Assembly (NCBI RefSeq): GCF_014696385.1
Contig: NZ_JACJQB010000003.1
Span: 1-64,000, forward strand
Origin: Pseudanabaena mucicola FACHB-723
GTDB taxonomy: Bacteria; Cyanobacteriota; Cyanobacteriia; Pseudanabaenales; Pseudanabaenaceae
DNA length: 64,000 nucleotides
Direction: 5' to 3'
Below the pieces are notes generated by a model that saw only the letters and a list, made by a program, of their open reading frames with translations, did no database searches and was not told the origin of the DNA. Shown here one piece after another: positions 18,194 through 28,115 of the stretch. The position numbers were made by a program, and so were the translations under genes. Every line of letters begins with the position of its first letter. Position 1 is the stretch's first letter.

Positions 18194-19219
18194 TTAATCC
18201 TGTATCGGATTAGACTTCAAACACTGTATTAAGTTACTGATACGAACGTCTATTGGTATTTGGCTTATTCTTTGGTAATAGGAAATAGCAGGAGTATCCA
18301 CTAAATCTTTGCCTGGTTGGGAAGGATGCCAAAGATGCACCATTGGTAAGTATCCGTAATTCCAGACTTTAAGGGTTTGCGCTCTTTCCCAAAATTCATT
18401 GTCTTCGCCGCCCCAGCCGATAAAAGCTTCATCGAAACCACCTATCTCCCAATATTTATCACGGGCGATCGCAATGCTACCACCTGCTTCTAGATTTTGC
18501 ACGACTTTTTCTAAAGGTTGCTTGATTAGAGAATCGCGACCGTCAAAAAACTGTTTAGTCCCCAATTGAGACAAATAAAATAAAAATCGCTTAACATTAA
18601 CTACTTCATAGCCTTGTTTTATGCGTCTTAAAACTTCTTTGGCATAGTCTTGAGAAATCAAAAAATCGTTGTCGTGGAATATCAAAACATCTGATTTTGC
18701 TTGTTTAGCACCAACATTGAAAGCCCATGAACGGCAATAGAGCATGTCCACAGTTGAAAGTGGAGTATGGATATATTCGACCCAAGAAGGTAAATATTCT
18801 GGCAGTATAGATAAATTGTCCTGCTCAACGACAATACATTCAAGTGTGATATCTATCTGTCCTGCAATGCTTTCTAAGGTTTTTAGAAGATGGGATAAAC
18901 GAGACTTTCCACGATGTCCAATGATAAAGCTTACCTGCGGTGAATTCAAGTTTTCAATAGAATCAGCAAAAGCGATGGGATGATGGATTAAGGCTTTTCT
19001 AAAGAGTTGCTTACCTAAAAATGGCAATATTTTGGGGGCGTGTAGGTCAGAAGTCCACAACCAATCACAAAAAAAACCTTCGCTATCTGGAGATACTTGG
19101 AGCTTTTCATAACGATTGCAAATGGATAGATAACTATTATCTTTGGCAAGGATTGCAGCTTGGTAACGCCAAAAATCTTTTACTAATACACCAATCAGAC
19201 TTTGCATATCTAAAAACAT
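18194..19219 (-). CDS. Glycosyltransferase family 2 with N-terminal extension
   Basis: A protein of 341 residues. The first ~90 residues are not GT2-like (DFWRYQAAILAKDNSYLSIC). The GT-A domain starts at VSFIIGHRGKSRLSHLLKTL. The acidic motif is FHDNDFLI. The C-terminal GGFDEAFIGWGGEDNEFW resembles the galactosyltransferase (Glyco_transf_7C) motif that binds the acceptor. It begins with MFLDMQSLIG, and an in-frame Met at residue 5 is an alternative start. Confidence 0.83.
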   Translation of the reverse strand: MFLDMQSLIGVLVKDFWRYQAAILAKDNSYLSICNRYEKLQVSPDSEGFFCDWLWTSDLHAPKILPFLGKQLFRKALIHHPIAFADSIENLNSPQVSFIIGHRGKSRLSHLLKTLESIAGQIDITLECIVVEQDNLSILPEYLPSWVEYIHTPLSTVDMLYCRSWAFNVGAKQAKSDVLIFHDNDFLISQDYAKEVLRRIKQGYEVVNVKRFLFYLSQLGTKQFFDGRDSLIKQPLEKVVQNLEAGGSIAIARDKYWEIGGFDEAFIGWGGEDNEFWERAQTLKVWNYGYLPMVHLWHPSQPGKDLVDTPAISYYQRISQIPIDVRISNLIQCLKSNPIQD

Positions 19220-19228
19220 TTGCTTTAT

Positions 19229-20092
19229 TTAGAAAGAAACACCCAAAACTTGATATATAGGTGCTGATTTGCACCGATCTAAAATTCGAGTAGGATTCCG
19301 AATCCATAAGTAATTGTTACCTAAATACAGTTCTTCTGAATCTAATAACTCTCGCTTGAAAGGATCATATCTAAATTCTTTAAAACCAGATTTTTGTAGA
19401 GTTTCTCTAATTTCAGGGGTAACTGTTTCTATTAAAATAGCCAACAACGAATCGCGAAGTAGAGTCTTCACTGCTCCAGCTATTACTGTGGGTTCAAAAC
19501 CTTCTACATCTATTTTTATTAGGGTTGGTTGCAGATTATCCAGCATAGAATCAAGAGACTTGACAGGCACTTCTATAGAGCTTCCTGAATACTCTTTATT
19601 TACTACTTTGTTCATTGTATCAAGACTATCAGAGAACATGAGCGAGCCATGAGTTAGTCCTGCGGCACAACAACGAGCATCAACTAAAGAAGCTATGTCA
19701 TTTAGATTGATATTACGTTGTAGCCGCTTAAATGTTTCTGGTACTGGTTCTAGTGCCAAACTATTTGCGCGAACAACTTTTGAAGCGATAATCGTGTAGG
19801 AACCAATATTTGCACCCACATCAACAAATAAATCGTCTGGTCTCAACAGATGTAAACAAAATGCCATATCCGCAAATTCATGTAATCCAGCATAAATATT
19901 ACCTGTAGCACCAGTCATGCCCCTCTCAACTACTAGTTGGGAGTCACCAACAAATGCAATTACAACTGGAAAGTTTAAAATGCGCGAACCAATTTGCCAT
20001 TTGAGCCATCGACTAAGCGCGGTAGGTAGATTTTGTGATGATAAGGGATGAGAGCGAATAAATCGCCATGTTTTAAGGATCTCAGTAAACAT
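19229..20092 (-). CDS. FkbM-family SAM methyltransferase (1)
   Basis: A protein of 287 residues. The FkbM hallmarks are the SAM-binding LFVDVGANIGSYTIIASKV and the later LIKIDVEGFEPTVIAGA, with the substrate-facing ILIETVTPEIRETL. FkbM-type enzymes O-methylate hydroxyls of sugars and natural products. It directly follows another FkbM gene (3 bp gap), so two methylations of the same glycan are plausible. The two proteins are only distantly alike. Confidence 0.85.
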   Translation of the reverse strand: MFTEILKTWRFIRSHPLSSQNLPTALSRWLKWQIGSRILNFPVVIAFVGDSQLVVERGMTGATGNIYAGLHEFADMAFCLHLLRPDDLFVDVGANIGSYTIIASKVVRANSLALEPVPETFKRLQRNINLNDIASLVDARCCAAGLTHGSLMFSDSLDTMNKVVNKEYSGSSIEVPVKSLDSMLDNLQPTLIKIDVEGFEPTVIAGAVKTLLRDSLLAILIETVTPEIRETLQKSGFKEFRYDPFKRELLDSEELYLGNNYLWIRNPTRILDRCKSAPIYQVLGVSF

Positions 20093-20095
20093 AGG

Positions 20096-20836
20096 TCAAT
20101 CCATCAGCTTTGTCTTTACATAAAATTCGTCACCAACAATGGAATGGAGAGTATAGCCATTTTGGTAGAGGATTTTGGGTATGCGATAATCTTTATAATT
20201 GTTTTCACAACCAATAACTGATATATCGAAAGTATTAAAATCAATGCTCTTTAAAATAGAAAGCTCAGCACCCTCAACATCTATATTCAAATAATCAATA
20301 TGAAATACCTTTCTTTCGGCAAGAATTTCATTCAACAAGTATGAATTCACATCTTGAATTTCATAGCCACCTCCATATTGACTGATTTCTCTTTCAATTC
20401 TTTGCAAATGTTTAGAGTCATATTGGTTGTAAATACCACTGAGCATTTCGGCATAGCCAGAGACTTTATAAAATTTAGATTTTCCCGAATTATTAGATAT
20501 ACATCCATTAATCAGATGACATTTACGGTTATTCTTTAATTTTTCAAATACATCAGGAATAGGCTCGATCGCAATTCCATTCCAATCCATTACTTTCTCT
20601 AGAAAATAAGTATTACTAAAGCTAATACCATCATGCGCTCCAATGTCCACAAAAAAACCTTGCCGCAAGTTAGGCAGTAAATTATTTGCAATCCACTTAT
20701 CTTGACCACATTGACTTTGATAACCTTCATTGATAATTAAAGAACGATCAAAAGATGGTCTGAGCGCAGAAGAAGCGTAACGATTGTAGATATATTCGTT
20801 GAAACGATTTTTAAAATTGATTAGTTTTTTGAGCAT
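20096..20836 (-). CDS. FkbM-family SAM methyltransferase (2)
   Basis: A protein of 246 residues with FkbM motifs: GQDKWIANNLL, FFVDIGAHDGISFSNTYFL, WNGIAIEPIPDVFEKL, YLNIDVEGAELSILKSIDF and IGCENNY. The GQD...DIGAHDG pattern belongs to the FkbM subgroup common in surface-glycan clusters. It probably O-methylates a sugar hydroxyl. Confidence 0.84.
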   Translation of the reverse strand: MLKKLINFKNRFNEYIYNRYASSALRPSFDRSLIINEGYQSQCGQDKWIANNLLPNLRQGFFVDIGAHDGISFSNTYFLEKVMDWNGIAIEPIPDVFEKLKNNRKCHLINGCISNNSGKSKFYKVSGYAEMLSGIYNQYDSKHLQRIEREISQYGGGYEIQDVNSYLLNEILAERKVFHIDYLNIDVEGAELSILKSIDFNTFDISVIGCENNYKDYRIPKILYQNGYTLHSIVGDEFYVKTKLMD

Positions 20837-20894
20837 TTCATTTTTTCAATTATTTGGTTAAAAATAGTCGATCCTAAATAAGCTAAAGTGAAGG

Positions 20895-21761
20895 TCATTG
20901 AGGGTAAACAATTGCATTATTGTGATAGTCTTCAAGAAAGCGCTTTGTATATAGAGAAACATAAGTTGATGGTACACCATTACCATTTTTATCTGCTGTT
21001 TCTGTAGAACTTATATCAATAATTTTTGGCACTCGATCATACCAATTGTGGTAATGCATAATTTCACCATCAAGACTGTAAAAATTACCCAAGCCATATC
21101 TTAAATGGGCAAGATCATCTCGCCAGTGTCGAGGTTCAAATGGCGGGATATAGTAGGGGTGGTCTATATAGTCAGATACATGAACCTTCATTGGATGCCA
21201 ACTAAGAGAAGATGATTCGAGACTTTCAGGAATGTTATAAGTAATGTGATCGCCGTAAAAATCAATTACTCGCTTGTAGTAAGGTATTTTAAATCTTTGA
21301 TATCGACGACTTATTGAAATATTTTTAAAACATTCCGTTTTAAAAAACATAAATGAACTTTCAGGTTTGTTTTTACCCCAAGGACGGGTGTATGGACCAC
21401 AGCCTATATCTTCTGGAGAGACAAGAACTATTTCATCTGTTAGCTTTGATATACAACGCGATGCCCATTGATTGGATAAGAATACAACATCTGCATGAAT
21501 TAATACTGTGTAGGGAGAGCGAGATGAACTAGCAAGCATATTTAAAGCTTCTGCTTGTCCACAACGTTTAACTATTAGCCGAGTATTAAATTTTTTGGCG
21601 ATCGCTTGTGTTTCATCAATGGAGACATTATCCAAAATGACGACTTCAGCTTCTGGCAAGGTCTTCTTAATTGATTCTAGGCAGAAAGGAAGAAATAGTT
21701 CACTATTCCAAGTGGTAATTCCGATAAATACTTCTGGCGTTTTTTTTATGGTCTTACTCAT
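20895..21761 (-). CDS. Glycosyltransferase family 2
   Basis: A protein of 288 residues with VFIGITTWNSELFLPFCLES, VVILDNVSIDETQAIAKKF and the acidic motif VLIHADVVFLSNQW. The C-terminal half is rich in His, Tyr and Trp (YIDHPYYIPPFEPRHWRDDL), an acceptor-side feature of some rhamnosyltransferase-like GT2s. The start overlaps the end of the next GT4 gene by 8 bp. Confidence 0.83.
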   Translation of the reverse strand: MSKTIKKTPEVFIGITTWNSELFLPFCLESIKKTLPEAEVVILDNVSIDETQAIAKKFNTRLIVKRCGQAEALNMLASSSRSPYTVLIHADVVFLSNQWASRCISKLTDEIVLVSPEDIGCGPYTRPWGKNKPESSFMFFKTECFKNISISRRYQRFKIPYYKRVIDFYGDHITYNIPESLESSSLSWHPMKVHVSDYIDHPYYIPPFEPRHWRDDLAHLRYGLGNFYSLDGEIMHYHNWYDRVPKIIDISSTETADKNGNGVPSTYVSLYTKRFLEDYHNNAIVYPQ

Positions 21762-23088
21762 GTTGTTTTAATGTATTTTCAATTTTTTGAAGATGTTTAA
21801 TAAATTCTTCTTCATTGGCATTTTTACCATAAGAATGCGGCCACTCTCCACCTGCACTCTGATGCTCAAAACGAATCCCTAAAAATTTTCTAACTGTCTC
21901 TGCTAATCTATTTCCTAATAAACGATCAAGTTTCCCTGACGGTGGAAATTTTTGTACTGTTTTAGGTAATTGCTTAGGTGGTAATTTCATGATCTTATCA
22001 ATTGCTTCTTCCCACATTTGGATTGAATTGGCACGACTATAACGTTGACAGACAAGTTCACGTCCTGCTTGACTTAAATTAAATTTTAGTTCTGGATCTT
22101 GCAACCGTAAAATTGCTGTTGCGGCTGCTTTAATATCGCCAATTGGAAAAGTAAGGCAGTTTTTCTCATTATGTAAACTTCCTTCTATGCCACTACCAAT
22201 ATATTGGGATGTAACTAAAACTAAGCCATTAGCCATTGCTTCCCAAGCTACGATCGGTCCAGTTTCCCAAGTAGAAGTTAATAAAAGTGCAGTGCTTGAT
22301 TGATAAATGTAAGTATTAAGCTCTTCTTGGCTTAATACTCCTTTAAATTCCACCCTATCACCAAATATGGCTAGAGCAGAACGTAGAATCTCCTCATCAG
22401 GTCCACTACCAGCTAAAACCAATTTATAGTGATTAGTATACTTTTCAAGCTCAGTCAAAATAAGAGGAATATCACTAATTTTCTTTTGCTGTTCTTCAAA
22501 ACGCCCGACATAAGCCAAGCGCAAAACATTTTGACTGGTTTGTCCAATATCGGGCTTAACAGTATCAACGCCGTATGGAGCATAAAATAATCTCTCTGTT
22601 TCAAAAACACAAAAATTTTTAATTAGTTGAGTAAGTAATTTATTAGTTACAACTATTGCATCAATAATAGTCCTAAATCTATTAATATCATCCAAAAAAT
22701 CTGCCTGAGCGCCATGAAGGGTCATAACAACTTTCGGAGATGTCACAAATCCCTGTGAACGAATTCTTTCCACCGCTAGATAAGTATCAACAATATTGAC
22801 ATTTACAATCAGATCAGGATTTAGTTTTTTGAAAGCAGAGGCTAAAGCACAAATTCGACCTTCTTGAGAGCCTGTCTGATTTTTAACACAATAAAAACTT
22901 CTAAAAGGGTGCTTCTCTAGGTATTGTTTTGTATCGTGATATTTGCCCTCGGTTAAAACAAAAGTTACATTCCATCCTTTTGACTCAAGCCCTGTAATGA
23001 GATAGTCTAGCCAAACTTGAACTCCCCCAAGTACATAGGCACTTGGGGCGACAACAGCAATATGGTGATTAGTTATAAAGTTATTCAT
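21754..23088 (-). CDS. Glycosyltransferase family 4
   Basis: A protein of about 444 residues from the ATG at 23088 (MNNFITNHHIAVVAPS). A start 19 codons further upstream would overlap the previous gene and adds an untypical Cys-rich leader. GT4 signs are YVLGGVQVWLDYLITGL, LRLAYVGRFEEQQKKISDI and E-x7-E in ETGPIVAWEAMANGLVLVTS. The last ~50 residues (NRLAETVRKFLGIRFEHQS...) form an extension ending in a short coil-like stretch. Confidence 0.83.
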   Translation of the reverse strand: MNNFITNHHIAVVAPSAYVLGGVQVWLDYLITGLESKGWNVTFVLTEGKYHDTKQYLEKHPFRSFYCVKNQTGSQEGRICALASAFKKLNPDLIVNVNIVDTYLAVERIRSQGFVTSPKVVMTLHGAQADFLDDINRFRTIIDAIVVTNKLLTQLIKNFCVFETERLFYAPYGVDTVKPDIGQTSQNVLRLAYVGRFEEQQKKISDIPLILTELEKYTNHYKLVLAGSGPDEEILRSALAIFGDRVEFKGVLSQEELNTYIYQSSTALLLTSTWETGPIVAWEAMANGLVLVTSQYIGSGIEGSLHNEKNCLTFPIGDIKAAATAILRLQDPELKFNLSQAGRELVCQRYSRANSIQMWEEAIDKIMKLPPKQLPKTVQKFPPSGKLDRLLGNRLAETVRKFLGIRFEHQSAGGEWPHSYGKNANEEEFIKHLQKIENTLKQHE

Positions 23089-23099
23089 GTTTGTACGGA

Positions 23100-24272
23100 T
23101 TACCTTAAAGCCTCGTTTACAACTTCGGCAAATTTCAATCCACAATCTTTAGCTGCTAAATTTAAATATTCTAATCCAGCCTTTTCTTGCAACAAGTTCG
23201 GACCTGGTGGCGTATTAGACCAAATCTGTTGCATGACAATAGCCCATTGTCGAAAATTTTCTGGTTCTAAGTAAAATGGATGCGACACTCCTAATTGTTC
23301 ACAATTAACCTCCAAATTACTTGCCAATACTAGCTTGCCCAAGGTTTTTGCATCTTCAATTACTGTAGACCAACCCTCAAATTGAGATGGCTGTAATATA
23401 GCAATAGATCTTCTCATCAAAGCAACTTGTTCTGCTTTGGGTAATAAACCGAGAATACGTACTTGTCCTTCTAAATGATGTTCTGCTATATATACCTTTA
23501 ATTTTTCAAAATAATTTTCTCCTCTATAGTCATAAGTTCCTCCTGTACAGACTATGCAAATATCTTTTTGCCCTAACTCGCGTAAATAAGAAAGCGATTT
23601 AAAGAGAGTTAAATAGTTTTTATGCCTTGTAAACTGATTACACACAATAAAAAAACGTTCGGGAAGTTGATGTTTTTGCGATGTTTCTAATGGATCTAGC
23701 TCCCACCAGCTACTATCTGGAATACTACAAAAATGAACCACATGAGCTTTTTCTATATAATCGGGATAAACTTGCACAAAGTCATTTTTTGCATCTTCAC
23801 TAGATAAAATAACTTGGGAAGCTTCTTTGACATTACGACTGTAATTTGTATTGAAATATTCGATTAGATCAGGAGTTAATAAGTCTGGTCGTCGTATATG
23901 TTGAAAGTCTGGAAGCCAGAACACGTAAGGAATTCCCGTGTTTTCACAAGGTTGGATCGGAAAAAACAAATCAATGTCGTGTTTTTTGAACAAATCACTA
24001 GCTGTACTATGTTTATGTAAAATACGATTTATTCTTCGTTTAATTCTTTCAATTAAATTATTCGGGAATTTGACAATTATAGAACTCCCTAATAGCTGAC
24101 GTACTTCTATGAATGGATCTGATTCGGGAATATTTTCCCACCAAACATCACAAATATTGATTTTTTCTTCACTATCAATAGTTGAATTGCATTTGATCAA
24201 ATTTTGTAAATAGTAACGCCCTCCAAGCCAATTCTGATTTTGATCGAGAGCTACAAACCCAACTTTAGTCAT
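23100..24272 (-). CDS. Glycosyltransferase family 4
   Basis: A protein of 390 residues. It opens with TKVGFVALDQNQNWLGGRYY. The acceptor domain has GIPYVFWLPDFQHIRRPDL, a motif seen in GT4 enzymes of O-antigen clusters. The donor domain has FFIVCNQFTRHKNYLTLFKS, and the E-x7-E equivalent is EGWSTVIEDAKTLGKLVLAS. It lies 22 bp after the epimerase gene. Confidence 0.85.
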   Translation of the reverse strand: MTKVGFVALDQNQNWLGGRYYLQNLIKCNSTIDSEEKINICDVWWENIPESDPFIEVRQLLGSSIIVKFPNNLIERIKRRINRILHKHSTASDLFKKHDIDLFFPIQPCENTGIPYVFWLPDFQHIRRPDLLTPDLIEYFNTNYSRNVKEASQVILSSEDAKNDFVQVYPDYIEKAHVVHFCSIPDSSWWELDPLETSQKHQLPERFFIVCNQFTRHKNYLTLFKSLSYLRELGQKDICIVCTGGTYDYRGENYFEKLKVYIAEHHLEGQVRILGLLPKAEQVALMRRSIAILQPSQFEGWSTVIEDAKTLGKLVLASNLEVNCEQLGVSHPFYLEPENFRQWAIVMQQIWSNTPPGPNLLQEKAGLEYLNLAAKDCGLKFAEVVNEALR

Positions 24273-24294
24273 ACTATTTGTCCAAATAAAACTC

Positions 24295-25215
24295 TTAAAA
24301 GTTATTGTTTATCCATTTTATGGTCTTAGAAATTCCAACTTCTAATGATATAGATTGATGAAACCCTAATGACTTCAAATATTCTATATCTGCTCTCCAC
24401 TTTTGCGGAGTTCCTCTATTTATATTTCCTGTAAATTGAGGGGTATTTTCGATTTTTAGTGAATTATAGATTAAATGTGATAAGGTTTTAATTTGAGTTT
24501 CGGAACCTGAAGCTACATTAATCACTTCTCCTTGAAAGGGACTGTTAGAGCAGATAGTGTACAGAGCGTTTGCAATATCTTCAACATATAAGTAATCGCG
24601 ACTTTCATTGCCTGATCCTTCTATTGAAAAATCATTTTGTAAAGCTCTTCGAGTAATTTCCCACACGGCTAATTTTTTTAGCCCTTCCCCAAAAGTTGAA
24701 AATATTCTAGCTTTACAAATGGGTAAGTCAAAAAGCTTGAAAAACTCATCAGCAATTAGCTCTTGTTGTAATTTGTGAAATCCATAGGGAGAAATTGGCG
24801 ATGGCTGTGCTGATTCAGATACAGGTAAACAAGAAGGATTGCCATAAATTGCGGCACTAGAAACCAAAAGAAATTTTGGGATAGGGGTTAATTTCCTTGA
24901 TGCTTCCAAAATCGAAAATAATGGTTGAGTTTGTTTACAAAAATCAGCAAATGGATCAGCAAATGATTTAGCGATATCTGCTGGGGATGCTAGATAAATA
25001 ATGTGACTTGGTTGTTCTTTATCCAGTAATTGTTGGCAAAAAAAACGGTCACCAAAGTCTCCAGTAAAGTACGGAACCTTTTCTGGATAATCATTAAACC
25101 CTATTGATCTGCTATGACCTGCCCCAGCAACAGACCAACCTTTGCTGACAAAGTAATTTGTGGTGTGTTGTCCAATAAACCCAGCAGCCCCACAAATTAA
25201 CGCCACTTGAACCAT
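24295..25215 (-). CDS. NAD-dependent epimerase/dehydratase (extended SDR)
   Basis: A protein of 306 residues. The dinucleotide loop is GAAGFIGQH, the active site is SSAAIYGNPSCLP, and the catalytic pair is YGFHK (ISPYGFHKLQQE). The C-terminal substrate region includes DYLYVEDIANALYTIC. The family makes or modifies NDP-sugars. The reaction (4-epimerase, reductase or dehydratase) cannot be settled by eye. The start overlaps the upstream methyltransferase gene by 19 bp. Confidence 0.82.
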   Translation of the reverse strand: MVQVALICGAAGFIGQHTTNYFVSKGWSVAGAGHSRSIGFNDYPEKVPYFTGDFGDRFFCQQLLDKEQPSHIIYLASPADIAKSFADPFADFCKQTQPLFSILEASRKLTPIPKFLLVSSAAIYGNPSCLPVSESAQPSPISPYGFHKLQQELIADEFFKLFDLPICKARIFSTFGEGLKKLAVWEITRRALQNDFSIEGSGNESRDYLYVEDIANALYTICSNSPFQGEVINVASGSETQIKTLSHLIYNSLKIENTPQFTGNINRGTPQKWRADIEYLKSLGFHQSISLEVGISKTIKWINNNF

Positions 25216-25994
25216 TTTTTTTGTCCCTCTAAATCAAAACTTGGTGGACGTTTGCGTATTCCGAGAGCTACGCCTAATCCAATAGGGTTTCTAAAAATAC
25301 AGCCTTCCAAGCTAGGGTACATTTTTAGAAATTTTTGCCATACATTATCTAGCCCAGGGCAGTAAGGATTATCGATATCGTCAAATACGATTACCCCACC
25401 AACACGCAATCGATCTACTACATTCGTAAGATCATCTAAAGCCCCAGTGAGGCTATGATCCCCATCCACAGTAATCAAGTCAAAAGTCAGATTTGGATTA
25501 TTTTTCAAAAATTGTGGCACTGTAACATGACTGTCTCCACTAATAAATTCAGTTTTGCCCCTATGTCCCAGTCGGCTAAGTTCAGTTTTAACAAAGTCGG
25601 AACCAGGATTGTCATTACCTCCATAGCCTTCTTGCCAAAGATCAAAACCATAGATATTTACATTAGGACTCGCAGCACCGACTATGCATACTGACCGCCC
25701 CCGCCGAACTCCTATTTCCAAATAATTTTCAGGTTGTCCCAATTTAGAAATACCATACAAAGAGTTTGTAATATCTAGATATTCCCAATCATCACCCAGA
25801 AGGTTTATACCTTGGCGATAAGTCTCTATCATGCCTTGTGTAAAAGTATCCTCGGACAGCTTTTCAAGAATTTCAATAACTTCTTGAATTACGTTTATGC
25901 GCGACGCGAACTTAGCCAATGAGACTGGTTGAAGCAAAATGGGCGAGTATTCTCCACCAATTTTCTCTGGATTTTTGACAAGGAAGTTTTTCAT
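25197..25994 (-). CDS. Class I SAM methyltransferase (Methyltransf_24-like)
   Basis: A protein of 265 residues. Motif I is YLEIGVRRGRSVCIVGAAS, then NIYGFDLWQEGYGG, FISGDSHVT and FDLITVDGDHSLTGALDDL, with the metal-site-like VIVFDDIDNP. This order matches methyltransferases related to cephalosporin hydroxylase and catechol O-methyltransferase found in glycan clusters. The acceptor is unknown. Confidence 0.8.
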   Translation of the reverse strand: MKNFLVKNPEKIGGEYSPILLQPVSLAKFASRINVIQEVIEILEKLSEDTFTQGMIETYRQGINLLGDDWEYLDITNSLYGISKLGQPENYLEIGVRRGRSVCIVGAASPNVNIYGFDLWQEGYGGNDNPGSDFVKTELSRLGHRGKTEFISGDSHVTVPQFLKNNPNLTFDLITVDGDHSLTGALDDLTNVVDRLRVGGVIVFDDIDNPYCPGLDNVWQKFLKMYPSLEGCIFRNPIGLGVALGIRKRPPSFDLEGQKKWFKWR

Positions 25995-26000
25995 GTTTTT

Positions 26001-26669
26001 TTACTCATTTAAATATCTAATAACTTTGGCTGGATTACCTGCAACTAGGGCATAGGGAGGGACATCTTTGGTAACGACACTACAGGCAGCAACAACTGCT
26101 CCCTTACCTATATGAACACCTTTGAAGATAGAAGCTTTAAAGCCTATCCAAACATCGTCTTCAATAGTTATTCCTGATTTGTCAACATTCTCAACATCTA
26201 GCAATATGCATTTTTCAAATAAATTGATTGCTTCAACGCGACGATCTTGCCAATTTAGTGAATGAGAGTTTGAATCATGTATATCTACTAAATGAGATAT
26301 TAATACATAAGAGCCTATTTTGATTTTTTCTTGTGCCCAAATTCTAGTGCCTTCACCTATAAATGAATGATGTCCAATCTTAAAAGAGCCATTCCCAGTA
26401 ATGAGGATTTCTCCTCGGATGTGGCAATAATCATCTATTTGGCAATTCTCGACATTTTTGGAATTATAAATTATTAACTTAGCTTCTGGATAAAAACAAA
26501 CATTTTTTGAAATTAATGCTATTTTATTCCAACAGTCTCCCGAGTGAGTGGAGATCTTTAAAGAATCTAGGTGCTGCATTCTACTTAAAAGTTTTTTAAG
26601 TATTGGATCGAAACATTGCCATGCTAGATCTTTACTATGAGACAAAAACAAGTCTATATTAGATTTCAT
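26001..26669 (-). CDS. Hexapeptide-repeat acyltransferase
   Basis: A protein of 222 residues with a left-handed beta-helix built of hexapeptide repeats ([20 protein letters not shown] onward). The probable active His is in [14 protein letters not shown]. The end [20 protein letters not shown] is the usual closing segment of acetyltransferases of the WbbJ/LacA type. It lies 7 bp after the methyltransferase gene and would O- or N-acetylate a glycan sugar. Confidence 0.83.
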   Translation of the reverse strand: MKSNIDLFLSHSKDLAWQCFDPILKKLLSRMQHLDSLKISTHSGDCWNKIALISKNVCFYPEAKLIIYNSKNVENCQIDDYCHIRGEILITGNGSFKIGHHSFIGEGTRIWAQEKIKIGSYVLISHLVDIHDSNSHSLNWQDRRVEAINLFEKCILLDVENVDKSGITIEDDVWIGFKASIFKGVHIGKGAVVAACSVVTKDVPPYALVAGNPAKVIRYLNE

Positions 26670-26717
26670 AGTTAAAAAGTAGATATCAGAGGCTTGTATG
26701 GTATCAAATCATACTAG

Positions 26718-27974
26718 TTACAAAAAACTCCATGATAGTAGAGGTGCTATCACACCTTGGCGACCATCTCTAGACAACAAATTATCACCTGAATCAATTA
26801 CAAAACAGCAGATATCTTCATGAATTTTATCGCCTCCATTTTCAGTGGGTTGCGATACAGTTAAATAATATTTACCAGGGATGAGCAGATTTTTTGGGAT
26901 GCTACATTTCTCAATGAACTTCCCGCAAAGCCACTCTCGACGCACAAAGTTGTCGCGATCAGTATTAGATGAAGAAAAGACCACAACCCCATCAGAATTT
27001 CTTATATACAGACCTATTCTGCCCAATAATTTTTTTACTGTAACTTTATAGCGAAACTCAATCTCAAAATCTTGATTTGCAGAAATGGAATCTATAGTAG
27101 TTCCATCAGGGGATATTACAGATATTTTTTCATATATAAATGGGGCATTTGGTAATGATTCAGATGGTTTCCATGTATTGAGAGAAACTTTTCGACTTGA
27201 TTCAAAATAACTATCAATTACTTTTTTGCTAGAGTCAAATTTTCGTAACTCTCCATGATCTAACCAAAGGCTTACACTACATAATCGAGAAACGGATTGA
27301 AGATTATGGCTAACTAAAATGATCGTCTTTCCTTCCTTTTCCGCCACATCCTCCATCTTCCCCAAACACTTCTTCTGAAACTGGCTATCCCCCACCGCCA
27401 ACACCTCATCCACAATCAAAATCTCAGGCTCCAAATGTGCCGCCACCGCAAACGCCAACCGTACATACATCCCCGAAGAATAACGCTTCACAGGCGTATC
27501 CAAAAATTTCTCCACCTCCGCAAATGCCACAATCTCATCAAACTTCTTCTTAATCTCAAACCGATCCATCCCCAAAATCGCTCCATTCAAGAAAATATTC
27601 TCCCGCCCAGTCAACTCAGGATGAAACCCCGTCCCCACCTCCAACAAACTCGCCACCCGCCCCTTAATCGAAATCCTGCCCGAAGTTGGCTCCGTAATCC
27701 GACTCAAAATCTTTAACAACGTAGACTTCCCCGCCCCATTGCGCCCAATAATGCCAACGCGATCGCCCTGCTTAATCTCAAACGACACATCCTTCAGCGC
27801 CCAAAATTCCTCAAAAGCCTCATCCTGCTCCTGAGCATGACGATTAAAAATATTCCCAATCCCCCGCACCTTATCCGCAATCACATCTCGCAAAGAAGTA
27901 TAACGCTCCTGCTTCTGATGCCCAATCACATACTTCTTGCTTAGATTTTCAACACGGATCACAGTGTCAGACAT
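26718..27974 (-). CDS. ABC transporter ATPase for polysaccharide export (Wzt-like, copy 1)
   Basis: A Wzt/TagH-type ATPase, 418 residues, that would power export of an undecaprenyl-linked glycan with a Wzm permease. Walker A GRNGAGKS is at 77-84, the signature YSSGM at 165-169, Walker B LIVDE at 186-190, and the switch His223 in SHN. Residues ~260-418 form a separate beta-rich C-terminal domain of the Wzt-C type, which in known cases recognises the glycan end. Up to about residue 210 it is nearly identical to the copy at 38471-39751; after that the two diverge completely. No permease gene is visible in the window. Confidence 0.88.
   Translation of the reverse strand: MSDTVIRVENLSKKYVIGHQKQERYTSLRDVIADKVRGIGNIFNRHAQEQDEAFEEFWALKDVSFEIKQGDRVGIIGRNGAGKSTLLKILSRITEPTSGRISIKGRVASLLEVGTGFHPELTGRENIFLNGAILGMDRFEIKKKFDEIVAFAEVEKFLDTPVKRYSSGMYVRLAFAVAAHLEPEILIVDEVLAVGDSQFQKKCLGKMEDVAEKEGKTIILVSHNLQSVSRLCSVSLWLDHGELRKFDSSKKVIDSYFESSRKVSLNTWKPSESLPNAPFIYEKISVISPDGTTIDSISANQDFEIEFRYKVTVKKLLGRIGLYIRNSDGVVVFSSSNTDRDNFVRREWLCGKFIEKCSIPKNLLIPGKYYLTVSQPTENGGDKIHEDICCFVIDSGDNLLSRDGRQGVIAPLLSWSFL
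27340..27974 (-). repeat. Long direct repeat, copy 1 (Wzt ATPase domain)
   Basis: The DNA encoding the first ~210 residues of the two wzt genes is highly alike at nucleotide level (partner 39116-39751), including long runs with no difference. The similarity stops sharply at the C-terminal domain. The repeat is a ready target for homologous recombination; exchange between the copies would delete or swap the ~11.8 kb between them. Confidence 0.8.
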
Positions 27975-28115
27975 AAATTAAAGGCTATCGGCTGTCAGAG
28001 TTTGAACTAGTGCAGGCGGAGTATAGCAGGATATATTCAGCTAATCAACACAAACTCAATTCCTACTTAATTATTGTGCCTCAAGGGATTTACAAAGTGC
28101 TGGATAGGAGACTTC

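Noticed and set aside
27435-27716. Plus-strand open frames of 93 codons opposite the wzt genes (also at 39212-39493), similar to each other
   Set aside because: They are antisense to the conserved ATPase domain; their likeness only reflects the repeated wzt DNA. The composition (His, Pro, Arg-rich) is not that of a real protein.
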